Part shown: positions 49,889-57,875 of the stretch, one piece after another
Numbering within the stretch: position 1 is the first letter of the stretch
Layout of the letters: each line of letters begins with the position of its first letter
Assembly (NCBI GenBank): GCA_040902725.1
Contig: JBBDWU010000055.1
Coordinates: 1 to 60,207 of the forward strand
DNA from: JACVRU01 sp040902725
GTDB taxonomy: Bacteria > Actinomycetota > Thermoleophilia > Gaiellales > Gaiellaceae
Length of the DNA: 60,207 bases
Direction: 5' to 3'
The notes under the pieces: model-generated
Database searches by the model: none
What the model was told of the DNA's origin: nothing
Seen by the model: only the letters and a program-made list of their open reading frames with translations
Program-made: the position numbers and the translations under genes

Positions 49889-49917
49889 TTGACTAGCGAG
49901 TCAAAAAGCGGCAGGTT
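49889..49917 (+). promoter_or_regulatory. Palindrome TTGACT-AGCG-AGTCAA and putative promoter of SGNH gene
   Basis: TTGACTAGCGAGTCAA is a perfect 6-bp inverted repeat. Its left arm can serve as -35 box, with CAGGTT 17 nt downstream (49912-49917) as a weak -10 box 6 nt before the GTG at 49924. The palindrome could also be an operator placed between the divergent glnA2 and esterase promoters. Confidence 0.45.
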
Positions 49918-49923
49918 TCACTT

Positions 49924-50751
49924 GTGCGACTCCGCCTCGCCGTCGCGTTCCTTGCCGCCGCCGCGCTCGTCGCGTTCCCGGCCTCGTCGGGCGGAGCGTC
50001 GCCGAAGATCTACCTCTCACTGGGCGACTCGCTGGCGGCCGGCTACCTCAGCCCGGAGCAGCCGTACAGCGACCAGGGCTACGCCGACCAGTTGCTCGCG
50101 CTCGAGAAGCAGACGGGCAGGAGCCTGGCGCTGAAGAAGCTCGGCTGCCCCGGCGAGACCACCACCACGATGATGCAGGGCGGCAAGTGCACTTACGCCA
50201 AGGGCTCACAGCTCAAGCAGGCGGTCGCGTACCTGAAGAAGTACGGGAAGCGGATCGCGTTCGTGACGATCGACATCGGCGCGAACGACATGCTCCCCTG
50301 CCTTCCGACCGACATCAGCTGTACGTCCAAGGCGCTGAACACGATCGAGACCAACTTCCCCAAGATCATCCGGCAGCTCCGGGCGGCCGCCGGGCCCACG
50401 ATCAAGCTCCAGATCGTCTCGATGACGTACTACGCGCCGGGGCTCGCGCTCTGGCTCACGGGGGCCGCGGGCCAGGCTCAGGCGACGGGCTACGTCAAGC
50501 AGTTCATCGCACCGCTGAACGAGATCCTGAAGTCCATGTACCGCGGCGTGAAGGTGAAGACCGCGGACGTCGCCGCCGCTTTCTCGCTCACCGACTTCAC
50601 CACGATGACGACGCTCCCAGGCATCGGGACGGTGCCGATCAACGTCGCCAAGACGTGCTCGCTGACGTCGATGTGCACGCGGCAGGACATCCATCCGACG
50701 GTCGCGGGCTACGCGGTCATCGCCCAGGCCTTCGCGCAGGTCGTCAAGTAA
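49924..50751 (+). CDS. Secreted SGNH/GDSL hydrolase
   Basis: A 275-aa exported esterase or lipase. Signal peptide (LRLAVAFLAAAALVAFPASS); block I LSLGDSLAAG with nucleophile Ser; block II-like LGCPGETT (Gly); block III IGANDM (Asn); block V DIHPTVAGY with the catalytic Asp/His. Cys pairs in the body suggest disulfides. Substrate unknown: lipid, polysaccharide acetyl or peptidoglycan O-acetyl esters are possible. GTG start, consistent with the -10 box 6 nt upstream and the signal peptide directly after. Confidence 0.9.
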   Translation: MRLRLAVAFLAAAALVAFPASSGGASPKIYLSLGDSLAAGYLSPEQPYSDQGYADQLLALEKQTGRSLALKKLGCPGETTTTMMQGGKCTYAKGSQLKQAVAYLKKYGKRIAFVTIDIGANDMLPCLPTDISCTSKALNTIETNFPKIIRQLRAAAGPTIKLQIVSMTYYAPGLALWLTGAAGQAQATGYVKQFIAPLNEILKSMYRGVKVKTADVAAAFSLTDFTTMTTLPGIGTVPINVAKTCSLTSMCTRQDIHPTVAGYAVIAQAFAQVVK

Positions 50752-50889
50752 CGCCGTTTTGACACGGCTGCTATCGTCGGCAGCCTGATGTTGCTCTTCG
50801 GCTGAACGAAGTTTCTGTCGCGCGCGGGCCTCACTACCCGGCTACGTGCGCTGTTTCACCGTTCACGCCGACCTGAAGGAGCAACGTCG

Positions 50890-51774
50890 ATGTCCCAAAC
50901 CGCAGCAGCAATGACGTCCGCCCCCGCGCCGCCCGGGGTCGAGACCGTGCCCGCGGTCGAGGTCGTCGGCCTGCGCAAGGACTTCTGGCGCAAGAACAAG
51001 GACAAGAAGCGCTTCCGGCGCCGCGGCCGGCGCAAGAACTCCGCGATCCGCGACGTCACCTTCACGATGGCGCGCGGCGAGACGATCGCGATCCTCGGCC
51101 AGAACGGGTCGGGCAAGTCGACGCTGGTCCGGCTGCTGTCGACGCTGCTCCTCCACGACGGCGGCGAGGCGCGGATCTTCGGCTACGACGTCTTCACGCA
51201 GGGCCGCGCCGTGCGCCGCCTGGTGAACCGCGTCTCGGTTGAGGCCTCCTTCTTCAAGAAGATGTCGGCGGCGGAGAACCTCTCGTACGCGGCGCGCTTC
51301 TACGGGATGGGGCCGCGAGAGACCAACCGCCAGATCCCCGTGATCCTCGACCGCGTCGGCTTCCCCATCGCGCGCCGGCACGAGTCGATGGAGAACCTGT
51401 CCCGCGGCATGCAGCAGAAGGTCGCGCTCGCGCGCGCGCTGCTGACGTCGCCCGTGCTGCTGCTCCTGGACGAGCCGACGACGGGCCTCGACCCGCGCTC
51501 GAAGCTCGAGGTGCAGGAGTTCATCCGGGAGATCCGGACGAGCCACGATTCGACGATCCTGTTGTGCACCCACGACCTGGCCGAGGCCGAGAGCCTCGCC
51601 GACCGCGTCGGCATCCTCGACCGCGGCCGGCTGCTCGCGCTCGAGCCCGCGGACGACCTCAAGCGGCGCTACGGAGCCGAGACGCTCGAGCAGGCGTTTT
51701 TCTCGGCCACCGGCCGCTCGTTCGAGGAGGAGACCGACGAGGAGGAGGACGAGGAGCGGGAGGTCTTCGCATGA
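50890..51774 (+). CDS. ABC transporter ATP-binding protein (ABC-2 exporter)
   Basis: A 294-aa ATPase: Walker A GQNGSGKST, Q-loop VSVEASFFKKM, signature LSRGMQQKVALARA, Walker B LLLLDEPTTGLD, His-loop CTHDLAEAE. A basic insert (KNKDKKRFRRRGRRKN) precedes the first strand, and a very acidic tail (EEETDEEEDEE) follows. The family exports lipids, polysaccharides or drugs. It overlaps the permease gene by 4 nt. Upstream 138 bp hold a TATCGT box (50772-50777) and a GAAGGAG ribosome site. Confidence 0.93.
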   Translation: MSQTAAAMTSAPAPPGVETVPAVEVVGLRKDFWRKNKDKKRFRRRGRRKNSAIRDVTFTMARGETIAILGQNGSGKSTLVRLLSTLLLHDGGEARIFGYDVFTQGRAVRRLVNRVSVEASFFKKMSAAENLSYAARFYGMGPRETNRQIPVILDRVGFPIARRHESMENLSRGMQQKVALARALLTSPVLLLLDEPTTGLDPRSKLEVQEFIREIRTSHDSTILLCTHDLAEAESLADRVGILDRGRLLALEPADDLKRRYGAETLEQAFFSATGRSFEEETDEEEDEEREVFA

Positions 51775-52604
51775 GGGCTGCGACCTTTGCCCTCCGCAGC
51801 GAGCTGATCGGCCTCGCCGGGGTCGTCGAGCGGAACTTCTACCTCACCAAGCGCTACATCTGGTGGGACGTCGCGTGGTTCTTCTGGACCGTCGCCAACA
51901 CGCTCACGATCACGTTCATCGCCAAGGGGATCGAGGCGACCGGTGGCCAGATCGACGTCAACCGCGCCACCACGAGCCTGCTCGTGGGCGCCGTCATCTG
52001 GGCCTACCTCGGCGTCGTCTTCGAGTTCCTGACGGAGACGGTCGCGTGGGAGCGGTGGGAGGGGACGATCGAGTACACGTTCATGGCCCCGCTCTCGCGA
52101 GCGATGCACCTCGGCGGCAGCGGCGTCTTCGCCATCATCTACGCGCTCATCCGGGCCGCCATGATCTTCTTCGTCGTCGCGGCCTTCTTCGACCTCGCAA
52201 TGCCGGACGCGAACTTCGTGGTCGCCCTGCTTGTGCTCGTCGTCGCCTCGGTCTCGTTCTTCGGGATCGGGATGATGATGGCCGTCCTGCCTCTGATCTC
52301 CCCTGAGAAGGGCGCGCAGTTGGGCTACGTCGCGCAGGGGCTCATGCTCGTGGTCTCAGGCGTCTACTACCCGGTGCACGTGCTGCCGGGCTGGATGGAG
52401 GCGATCTCGGTCGTCTCCCCGGCGACCTACACGCTCGAGGGCATGCGCGGCGCGATCCTCGACGGGCAGGGATACGCGGACGTGTGGCCGCAGATCTGGC
52501 CGCTGCTGATCATGGGTGTCGTCTGCATCCCGCTCGGGCTCTGGGTCTTCCACCGCGGCGAGATCTACGCCAAGAAGCACGGCAAGCTGAAGCGCTCTGG
52601 CTAG
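51771..52604 (+). CDS. ABC-2 type permease
   Basis: A 277-aa protein with six hydrophobic helices and the ABC-2 C-terminal region (VVSGVYYPVHVLPGWMEAIS, SPATYTLEGMRGAIL). It pairs with the ATPase encoded just upstream to form an exporter whose substrate is not evident. ATG overlaps the ATPase stop by 4 nt. Its 3' end overlaps the next methyltransferase frame by 8 nt. Confidence 0.92.
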   Translation: MRAATFALRSELIGLAGVVERNFYLTKRYIWWDVAWFFWTVANTLTITFIAKGIEATGGQIDVNRATTSLLVGAVIWAYLGVVFEFLTETVAWERWEGTIEYTFMAPLSRAMHLGGSGVFAIIYALIRAAMIFFVVAAFFDLAMPDANFVVALLVLVVASVSFFGIGMMMAVLPLISPEKGAQLGYVAQGLMLVVSGVYYPVHVLPGWMEAISVVSPATYTLEGMRGAILDGQGYADVWPQIWPLLIMGVVCIPLGLWVFHRGEIYAKKHGKLKRSG

Positions 52605-53328
52605 CACCTGGCACTACGGGCTCGTCGCGCGCTGGTGGGCCGAGTTCAACGAGGCGGGCCCCGAGATCGAGTACTTCCGCCCCTTCGTGGAGCAGGGGCA
52701 GCCCGCGCTCGACCTCGCCTGCGGCACCGGCCGGCTGCTGCTCCCCTACCTGCGCGCCGGCCTCGACGTGGACGGCTGCGACATCTCTCCCGACATGCTC
52801 GCCGCGTGCCGCGCGGCGGCCGAACGCGAGGGACTCTCGCCAAGCCTCTACGCGCAGGCGATGCACGAGCTCGACCTCCCCCGCCGCTACCGGACGGTGC
52901 TCGTCTGCGGCGGCTTCGGGCTCGGCAGCACCCGCGAGCAGGACGTGCAGGCGCTACGCCGGATCCACGCGCACCTCGAGCCGGGCGGGCTGCTCGTCTT
53001 CGACGTCGAGGCGCCACCCGCCGAGCTGAAGGAGCGACGTGACTGGGCGGAGCCGAAGCGCCGAGCGGCGAGCGACGGCGCCGAGTACGCGCTCGTCAGC
53101 CGACTGGTGGACTTCGAGGCCCAGCGCGCGACTCGCGAGCTGCGCGCCTACATGTGGCGCGACGGCGAGCTCGTCGCCGAGGAGCACCATACGCTGACCG
53201 AGCAGTTCTACCCGCCCGGCGAGCTCGTCTCCCTGCTCGAGGGCGCGGGCTTCGTCGACGTGGAGGTGCGCGAGCGGGAAGACGGCTTCCTCGTCTACCT
53301 CGCCCGCCGGGCGCCGGCCGGCGTGTAG
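52597..53328 (+). CDS. Class I SAM-dependent methyltransferase (non-canonical start)
   Basis: A 243-aa enzyme with N-terminal WHYGLVARWWAEFNEAGPEI, SAM motif I LDLACGTGRLLLPYL, the ribose-binding Asp in DVDGCDISPDM and later EPGGLLVFDVE. The frame opens at 52591 and homologous sequence begins by the Trp-His at 52609, but there is no ATG, GTG or TTG before the motif region; CTG at 52597 is the only reasonable start, overlapping the permease stop by 8 nt. An internal ATG at 52687 would remove the conserved N-terminus. Its TAG stop forms part of a TAGACT box upstream of glnA1. Confidence 0.8.
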   Translation: MASTWHYGLVARWWAEFNEAGPEIEYFRPFVEQGQPALDLACGTGRLLLPYLRAGLDVDGCDISPDMLAACRAAAEREGLSPSLYAQAMHELDLPRRYRTVLVCGGFGLGSTREQDVQALRRIHAHLEPGGLLVFDVEAPPAELKERRDWAEPKRRAASDGAEYALVSRLVDFEAQRATRELRAYMWRDGELVAEEHHTLTEQFYPPGELVSLLEGAGFVDVEVREREDGFLVYLARRAPAGV

Positions 53329-53331
53329 ACT
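53326..53331 (+). promoter_or_regulatory. Candidate -10 box TAGACT of glnA1
   Basis: TAGACT begins with the TAG stop of the methyltransferase gene and lies about 80 nt before the glnA1 ATG. No -35 consensus is seen. RNA would start near 53338, upstream of the attenuator hairpin. Confidence 0.45.
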
Positions 53332-53344
53332 CGCCCCGTTCTGT

Positions 53345-53386
53345 GGGCGACGCAGCCTCGGGCGCACTTCCGCGCCTGGGGCTTTT
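53345..53386 (+). promoter_or_regulatory. glnA1 leader terminator with overlapping 6-nt-loop hairpin (attenuator)
   Basis: GCCTCGGGCGC - ACTTCC - GCGCCTGGGGC (53355-53382) is an 11-bp stem with two wobble pairs, followed by TTTT. It lies 25 nt before the glnA1 ATG with only the GAGGAGGAGG ribosome site between. An alternative hairpin GGGC-GACGCA-GCCT (53345-53358) shares the GCCTC arm and would block the terminator. Layout matches the glnA2 leader. Confidence 0.55.
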
Positions 53387-53410
53387 CGCATTTGAGGAGG
53401 AGGTTTTTGC

Positions 53411-54769
53411 ATGGCCCAGGTGCAGTCGAGGATGAGGGCGACGTCGAGCCCCGAGCAGCGGAAGAAGGTCCTGAAGGAGGCCGAGAACGTGGAGTTCGTG
53501 CTGCTCTGGTTCACGGACATCGAGGGCCACCTGAAGAGCTTCGCGATTACGCACGACGAGCTCGAGACGGCGCTCGACGACGGGATGGGCTTCGACGGCT
53601 CGTCGATCACGGGCTTCAACGCGATCGAGGAGTCGGACATGGTCGCGATCCCCGATCCGGAGACGTTCCGGGTGATGCCGCACCGGGAGGGCGAGACGAT
53701 CGTCGGCCGCATGATCTGCGACATCGTCAAGCCCGATGGGACGCCGTACGAGGGCGACCCGCGCTACATGCTCCGAAAGGCGCTCGAGCGGATGCAGAGC
53801 ATGGGCTTCGACACGTTCAACATCGGCCCCGAGCTCGAGTACTTCCTCTTCGAGGACAACAAGGGCACCGTCACGCTCGACGAGGGCGGCTACTTCGCGA
53901 TGACCGCGCTCGACGCGGCGACCGAGCTGCGGAACGAGACGATCCAGGCGCTCGAGGCGATGGGGATCCCGATCGAGTACCACCATCACGAGGTGGCGCC
54001 GTCGCAGCACGAGATCGACATGCGCTACGCGCCCGCGCTCGAGATGGCCGACGCGACGATCACCTACCGGCTGATCGTGAAGGAGATCGCAGCGAAGAAC
54101 GGGGTCTACGCGACCTTCATGCCGAAGCCCCTCTTCGGCGAGAACGGGTCGGGCATGCACACGCACATGTCGCTCTTCAAGAACGGGCGGAACGAGTTCT
54201 TCGACGGCGACGACGCGCACCACCTCTCGCCGACCGCCAAGGCGTTCATCGCCGGCCTGCTCAGGCACGCCCGCGAGCTCTCGGCGGTCTTCGCGCAGTG
54301 GGTCAACTCGTACAAGCGGCTCGTGCCCGGCTACGAGGCGCCCGTCTACGTCGCCTGGTCACAGCGCAACCGTTCGGCCCTGATCCGCATTCCGTTGTAC
54401 AAGCCGGGCTCGGAGCAGGCGACGCGCGCGGAGATCCGCTGCCCCGATCCCGCGTGCAACCCGTACCTCACGTTCGCCGTGCTGCTCCACGCCGGGCTGG
54501 AGGGGATCGAGCAGGGCTACGAGCTGCCCGAGCCGATGGAGACGAACCTCTACCACCTCACCGCCGAGCAGCGCCGCGAGCAGGGAATCGTCTCGCTGCC
54601 GGAGACGCTCGGCGAGGCGATCGACGAGCTCGCGCAGTCGGAGCTCGTGCGCAAGGCGCTCGGGCCGCACATCTTCGACACCTACGTCCGCCTGAAGCGG
54701 AAGGAGTGGGACGAGTACCGCGTCCAGCTCACCCAGTGGGAGATGGATCGGTACCTGAAGGTGCTCTAG
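53411..54769 (+). CDS. glnA: Type I glutamine synthetase (GSI-alpha-like)
   Basis: A 452-aa enzyme; dodecameric in the family. Markers: FTDIEGHLKSFAIT, GFDGSSITGF, GPELEYFLFE, YHHHEVAPSQHEID, NGSGMHTHMSLF and the NRSALIRIP loop. Length and lack of the 25-residue insert fit GSI-alpha, which is regulated by feedback rather than adenylylation. The position of B. subtilis Arg62, which mediates glutamine feedback, is Ala here (GFNAIEESDM), suggesting altered inhibition. Strong RBS GAGGAGGAGG. It stands alone between its attenuator and a downstream hairpin. Confidence 0.95.
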   Translation: MAQVQSRMRATSSPEQRKKVLKEAENVEFVLLWFTDIEGHLKSFAITHDELETALDDGMGFDGSSITGFNAIEESDMVAIPDPETFRVMPHREGETIVGRMICDIVKPDGTPYEGDPRYMLRKALERMQSMGFDTFNIGPELEYFLFEDNKGTVTLDEGGYFAMTALDAATELRNETIQALEAMGIPIEYHHHEVAPSQHEIDMRYAPALEMADATITYRLIVKEIAAKNGVYATFMPKPLFGENGSGMHTHMSLFKNGRNEFFDGDDAHHLSPTAKAFIAGLLRHARELSAVFAQWVNSYKRLVPGYEAPVYVAWSQRNRSALIRIPLYKPGSEQATRAEIRCPDPACNPYLTFAVLLHAGLEGIEQGYELPEPMETNLYHLTAEQRREQGIVSLPETLGEAIDELAQSELVRKALGPHIFDTYVRLKRKEWDEYRVQLTQWEMDRYLKVL

Positions 54770-54825
54770 ACTCGAAGGGTCAGCGGCTCGGCTCTGCGGA
54801 TCCGGGCTGCTTCTGACGGCCGACC

Positions 54826-54848
54826 CGGGCTGCTGCTAAGGCAGCCCG
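54826..54848. terminator. 8-bp hairpin between glnA1 and PRC-barrel gene
   Basis: CGGGCTGC - TGCTAAG - GCAGCCCG forms an 8-bp stem between two convergent genes. No T-run follows on either strand, so terminator function is plausible but not certain. Confidence 0.45.
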
Positions 54849-54876
54849 CGGTCGTTCAGGGACGAGGGAGGTAGAG

Positions 54877-55131
54877 CTAGAGGAAGCTGAGGATCTTTTC
54901 GCGGTCGACCCGGAGGCCGATGACGCCGCTGGCGCCGTCGATCAGGTCGATCGTGTCCTTCGGGACGAGGCGGCGGCGCCGGGCGAAGAAGCCTGAGCGC
55001 ACGGCGAGGGCGTCGGGCTCGTCGGGGTGCGTGCCGTACATCGGGCACTCGACGCGTCCGACCACACGACCCCGGCGATCGGCCACGAGGTAGCCCCGGG
55101 TCTGCCTGAGGTCGTATGCGAGGGCGCTCAT
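54877..55131 (-). CDS. Small PRC-barrel-like protein
   Basis: An 84-aa protein whose YLVADRRGRVVGRVECPMYG and LVPKDTIDLIDGASGVIGLR segments fit the beta-barrel of PRC-barrel proteins (also found in RimM and photosynthetic reaction centre H subunit). Stand-alone versions are common in Actinobacteria and have no established role; RNA or protein binding is the usual guess. ATG start; no partner gene is adjacent. Confidence 0.75.
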   Translation of the reverse strand: MSALAYDLRQTRGYLVADRRGRVVGRVECPMYGTHPDEPDALAVRSGFFARRRRLVPKDTIDLIDGASGVIGLRVDREKILSFL

Positions 55132-55377
55132 CCGCTGGTGACGCTATTCCCCGCCTGCAAGGAAAATCCCGCGAGCGGGGTAAGGACTTTGTTAATCCTC
55201 GCCCCTCGCCGCGGTGGTGGGTCAGTTCGAATCGGCGGCGCAGCGTTCACGGGACGACTTGTACCGACCTCGCCGGACGGGACGGTTCACGCCTGCTGGC
55301 CGCGCCGCCGATCTCGCGCTGCGGCTCGTTCGTGTCGCTCGGGCGCTCCCGTCAGCGGTCAGGCATGATCGCGGTTC

Positions 55378-55974
55378 ATGCCTCTCGTGGTGCTTGGAGT
55401 GCACCTTGCAGACGCAGGATTCGACTGGCCTGCATGGATCACGGCGGCTTCCACGGTAGTGGCGACGCTCATCGTTCTTGTGACAGCGAAGGTCGCGCTC
55501 GATGGTCTGGCGGACGCGCGGCGCACGCGCAACGCGCAGCTCGTGACAGACCTCTCGCGGAGATGGGACGAACCCTTGATGGTGGAGTCCGTGAACTTGT
55601 CGAGCAAGTACGGCAGCCGCGAGATCACGGACCTAGTCGAGCGTCTCTACGACCCGCCCCCAGATGAGCCCGGCGAGGACGACAATCGTAGGCGCGAAAA
55701 GGATCTTGCTCTATACGCCAAGCTCTTTATCTGGCCGAATCTCCTCGAAATGATCGGCAGCTTGCACGCCGAGCGCGCTCTTTCCACAGAGATCGTCGCC
55801 AAGCTCTGGGGCGCGGAGGTTATCGCGGCATGGGACGCTTGGCAGGAACCAATCCGCCGGTTACGTGAGCTTGAGCAGGATTGGGGGATCTACCGTCCGT
55901 TCGAACGACTGGTCGAGGAGATGACCCCGCTCCACGAAGCCGCTCGCGTCAGGGCCGAGGAATCCCCACCTTAG
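55378..55974 (+). CDS. Hypothetical single-pass membrane protein
   Basis: A 198-aa protein with one N-terminal helix (AWITAASTVVATLIVLVTAKVAL) followed by a helical cytoplasmic region (DARRTRNAQLVTDLSRRWDE; WPNLLEMIGSLHAERAL; LWGAEVIAAWDAWQEPIRRL). The pattern recalls DUF4760-type proteins, found near mobile or defence genes, but I am not sure. Third-position GC is lower than in flanking genes and the flanks (55132-55377 and 55975-56179) are also relatively AT-rich, suggesting a later insertion. A CATGAT hexamer lies 8 nt before the ATG. Confidence 0.55.
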   Translation: MPLVVLGVHLADAGFDWPAWITAASTVVATLIVLVTAKVALDGLADARRTRNAQLVTDLSRRWDEPLMVESVNLSSKYGSREITDLVERLYDPPPDEPGEDDNRRREKDLALYAKLFIWPNLLEMIGSLHAERALSTEIVAKLWGAEVIAAWDAWQEPIRRLRELEQDWGIYRPFERLVEEMTPLHEAARVRAEESPP

Positions 55975-56167
55975 GATCCTTGGGCGGTCGCGGCGGTGCA
56001 GGCCGGTACTGAAGGATTCTCGTCACCTGTTTTTCCCTTCTCTTGGTTCGGTTCCACCATAACGTGTGTGAAGCTTCTGCGGTTCCGCCATTACGGCAAC
56101 CAAGCCAACTTTACGGCAGGGCCACACAAAGTACTCTCGCGTCCCGGGCGGACGGTGGACGCGTCCC

Positions 56168-56173
56168 TACAAT
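56168..56173 (+). promoter_or_regulatory. Leaderless promoter (TACAAT) of HisKA_2 kinase
   Basis: TACAAT, a near-consensus -10 box, lies 6 nt before the ATG at 56180. No ribosome binding site is present. Confidence 0.55.
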
Positions 56174-56179
56174 CGTGCG

Positions 56180-57586
56180 ATGGATGCGAGCGAGCGTCAC
56201 CTCCGGCTGCTGACCGAGACGATCGCGGCGGTCAACTCGACGCTCGACCTCCAGGAGGTGCTCGAGCTCGTGGCCGCCAAGGTCGCGAACGCCCTCGGCG
56301 CCGACGCCTGCTTCGTCTACCTCTACGACGAGCGCGCCGACGAGCTCGTGTTGCGCGCGACCTACGGGACGCGGGTCGAGGAGATGACCCGCGTGCCGAA
56401 GCTGCGCCCCGGGGAGGGGATCACCGGGGTCGCGGCCGCCGAGCGCGCTCCGGTGATGCTGCCGGCGCAGGCCCACCTCGACCCTCGGTTCCGCACGTTC
56501 GCCAACCTGCCCGAGGACGAGTACGAGTCGATCCTCGCCGTTCCGATCCTCGCGCGCGAGACGCTCGAGGGAGCCCTCAACGTGCGCACGCGCGCGCCGC
56601 GCGAGTTCAGCGAGGCCGAGATGGAGTTGCTGCTCGCGATCGCGTCGCAGGTCGGCCAGACGATCGAGCACGCGCGCCTGTACGAGGCCGCGCAGCGCCG
56701 GGTGGTCGAGCTCGAGGCGCTGGCGCGGATCTCCGAGGCGGTGTCGGAGTCGCTCTACCTCGAGGAGTCGCTGGAGGCGATCGTGAAGACGACCATGGAC
56801 GCGCTCGCCGCCACGGGGGCCGCGCTGGTGCTAGAGGACGGGAAGATCGCGTGGCCGGAGGGGCGCGCCGGCGAGCACGCGGTGCGAACGCCGCTGCGTT
56901 GGAAGGGACGGCAGATCGGGGAGCTCGTCTGCGACCGCGACACGCCGTTCACAGCGGACGACCGGGCGCTGCTCGCCTCGATCGCCCACCATGCGGCGGT
57001 CGCGCTCGAGCACGGGCGCGCGGTCATGCGCGGCGTGATCGCCCAGGAGATTCACCACCGGGTCAAGAACAACCTCCAGACCGTCGCGTCGCTGCTGCGG
57101 CTGCAGGCTCGCGGGGGCGGGGACATCGACGCGCGCAAGGCGCTCGAGGACTCCGTCCACCGCATCCTCGCCATCGCGGCCGTGCACGAAGTGCTGACCG
57201 AGCGGCGGGACGACGACGTCGACCTCTCCGATCTGCTGGAGCGGCTCCGGGCGATGCTCGTCCAGGGGCTCGGGGCCGAGAAGCGCGTCGAGTCGTCGCT
57301 CGAATCCGTTGCCCTATCGGGCAACAGGGCTACCGCACTCGCGCTCGTCTTCAGCGAGCTCTTCCAGAACGCGCTCGAGCACGGCGGAGCTTCGGTCCGC
57401 ATCGAGCTCGCCCAGCGGAACGGCGACGTTGTGCTCGCGATCGCCGACGACGGAGCCGGCATCGACGGCGAGGAGAGCGGCACGGGCCTCTCAATCGTGC
57501 GTGCGCTGGTCCGCGACGAGCTGCGAGGGACGCTCGAGCTCGTCTCGGAGGGCGGCCTGCGCGCGGAGGTGGTCTTCCCCGTATGA
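56180..57586 (+). CDS. GAF sensor histidine kinase, HisKA_2 family (PdtaS-like)
   Basis: A 468-aa soluble kinase. GAF domain about 1-165 (LYDERADELVLRATYG; RPGEGITGVAAAE), a second partial GAF-like region 170-285, HisKA_2 domain with EIHHRVKNNLQTVASLLRLQ (His292/His293), and HATPase with FSELFQNALEHGG, IADDGAGI and GTGLSIVRAL. HisKA_2 kinases of the PdtaS/EutW type partner ANTAR response regulators, and one lies 650 bp downstream on the same strand. In mycobacteria PdtaS responds to NO, copper and c-di-GMP-type cues; the signal here is unknown. Confidence 0.88.
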   Translation: MDASERHLRLLTETIAAVNSTLDLQEVLELVAAKVANALGADACFVYLYDERADELVLRATYGTRVEEMTRVPKLRPGEGITGVAAAERAPVMLPAQAHLDPRFRTFANLPEDEYESILAVPILARETLEGALNVRTRAPREFSEAEMELLLAIASQVGQTIEHARLYEAAQRRVVELEALARISEAVSESLYLEESLEAIVKTTMDALAATGAALVLEDGKIAWPEGRAGEHAVRTPLRWKGRQIGELVCDRDTPFTADDRALLASIAHHAAVALEHGRAVMRGVIAQEIHHRVKNNLQTVASLLRLQARGGGDIDARKALEDSVHRILAIAAVHEVLTERRDDDVDLSDLLERLRAMLVQGLGAEKRVESSLESVALSGNRATALALVFSELFQNALEHGGASVRIELAQRNGDVVLAIADDGAGIDGEESGTGLSIVRALVRDELRGTLELVSEGGLRAEVVFPV

Positions 57587-57875
57587 GCGAGTGGCTGTGC
57601 ATCCTCCGGCCGCCTCGGCCAACCTTCGAGCAGGACATGACCGGGGACGAGCAGCGCGCGATGGAGGCCCACTTCCAATACGTGAAGGGATTGCTCGCGG
57701 AGGAGAAGCTCCTGCTCGCCGGCCCGGCGTCCGACCCCTCTTCGGGGTGGTCATCCTCGTCGCCGACAGCGAGGAGGAGGCGTGGGAGCTCGCGCGCGGC
57801 GATCCCTCGGTGCAGGCGGGCGTGCAGACGCCCGAGCTTCAGCCGTTCCGAGCCGCGCTCGTGGCCGGGCGCTAG
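57583..57875 (+). pseudogene. YciI-like protein, frameshifted
   Basis: The first 55 codons read SEWLCILRPPRPTFEQDMTG and EAHFQYVKGLLAEEKLLLAG, typical of YciI (ferredoxin-like fold with conserved His). At GACCCCTCTTC (57734-57744) a C appears missing: the frame shifted by one continues LFGVVILVADSEEEAWELAR and PSVQAGVQTPELQPFRAALV. Joined, it is about 97 residues, the normal family length. The homopolymer context makes a sequencing error possible. ATG overlaps the kinase stop by 4 nt; its end overlaps the convergent VOC stop (CTAG). Confidence 0.72.

Noticed and set aside
50759..50777. TTGACA with TATCGT as a promoter pair for the ABC exporter
   Set aside because: The spacing is only 7 nt, far too short for a sigma-70 pair. 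TATCGT alone may still be a -10 box.
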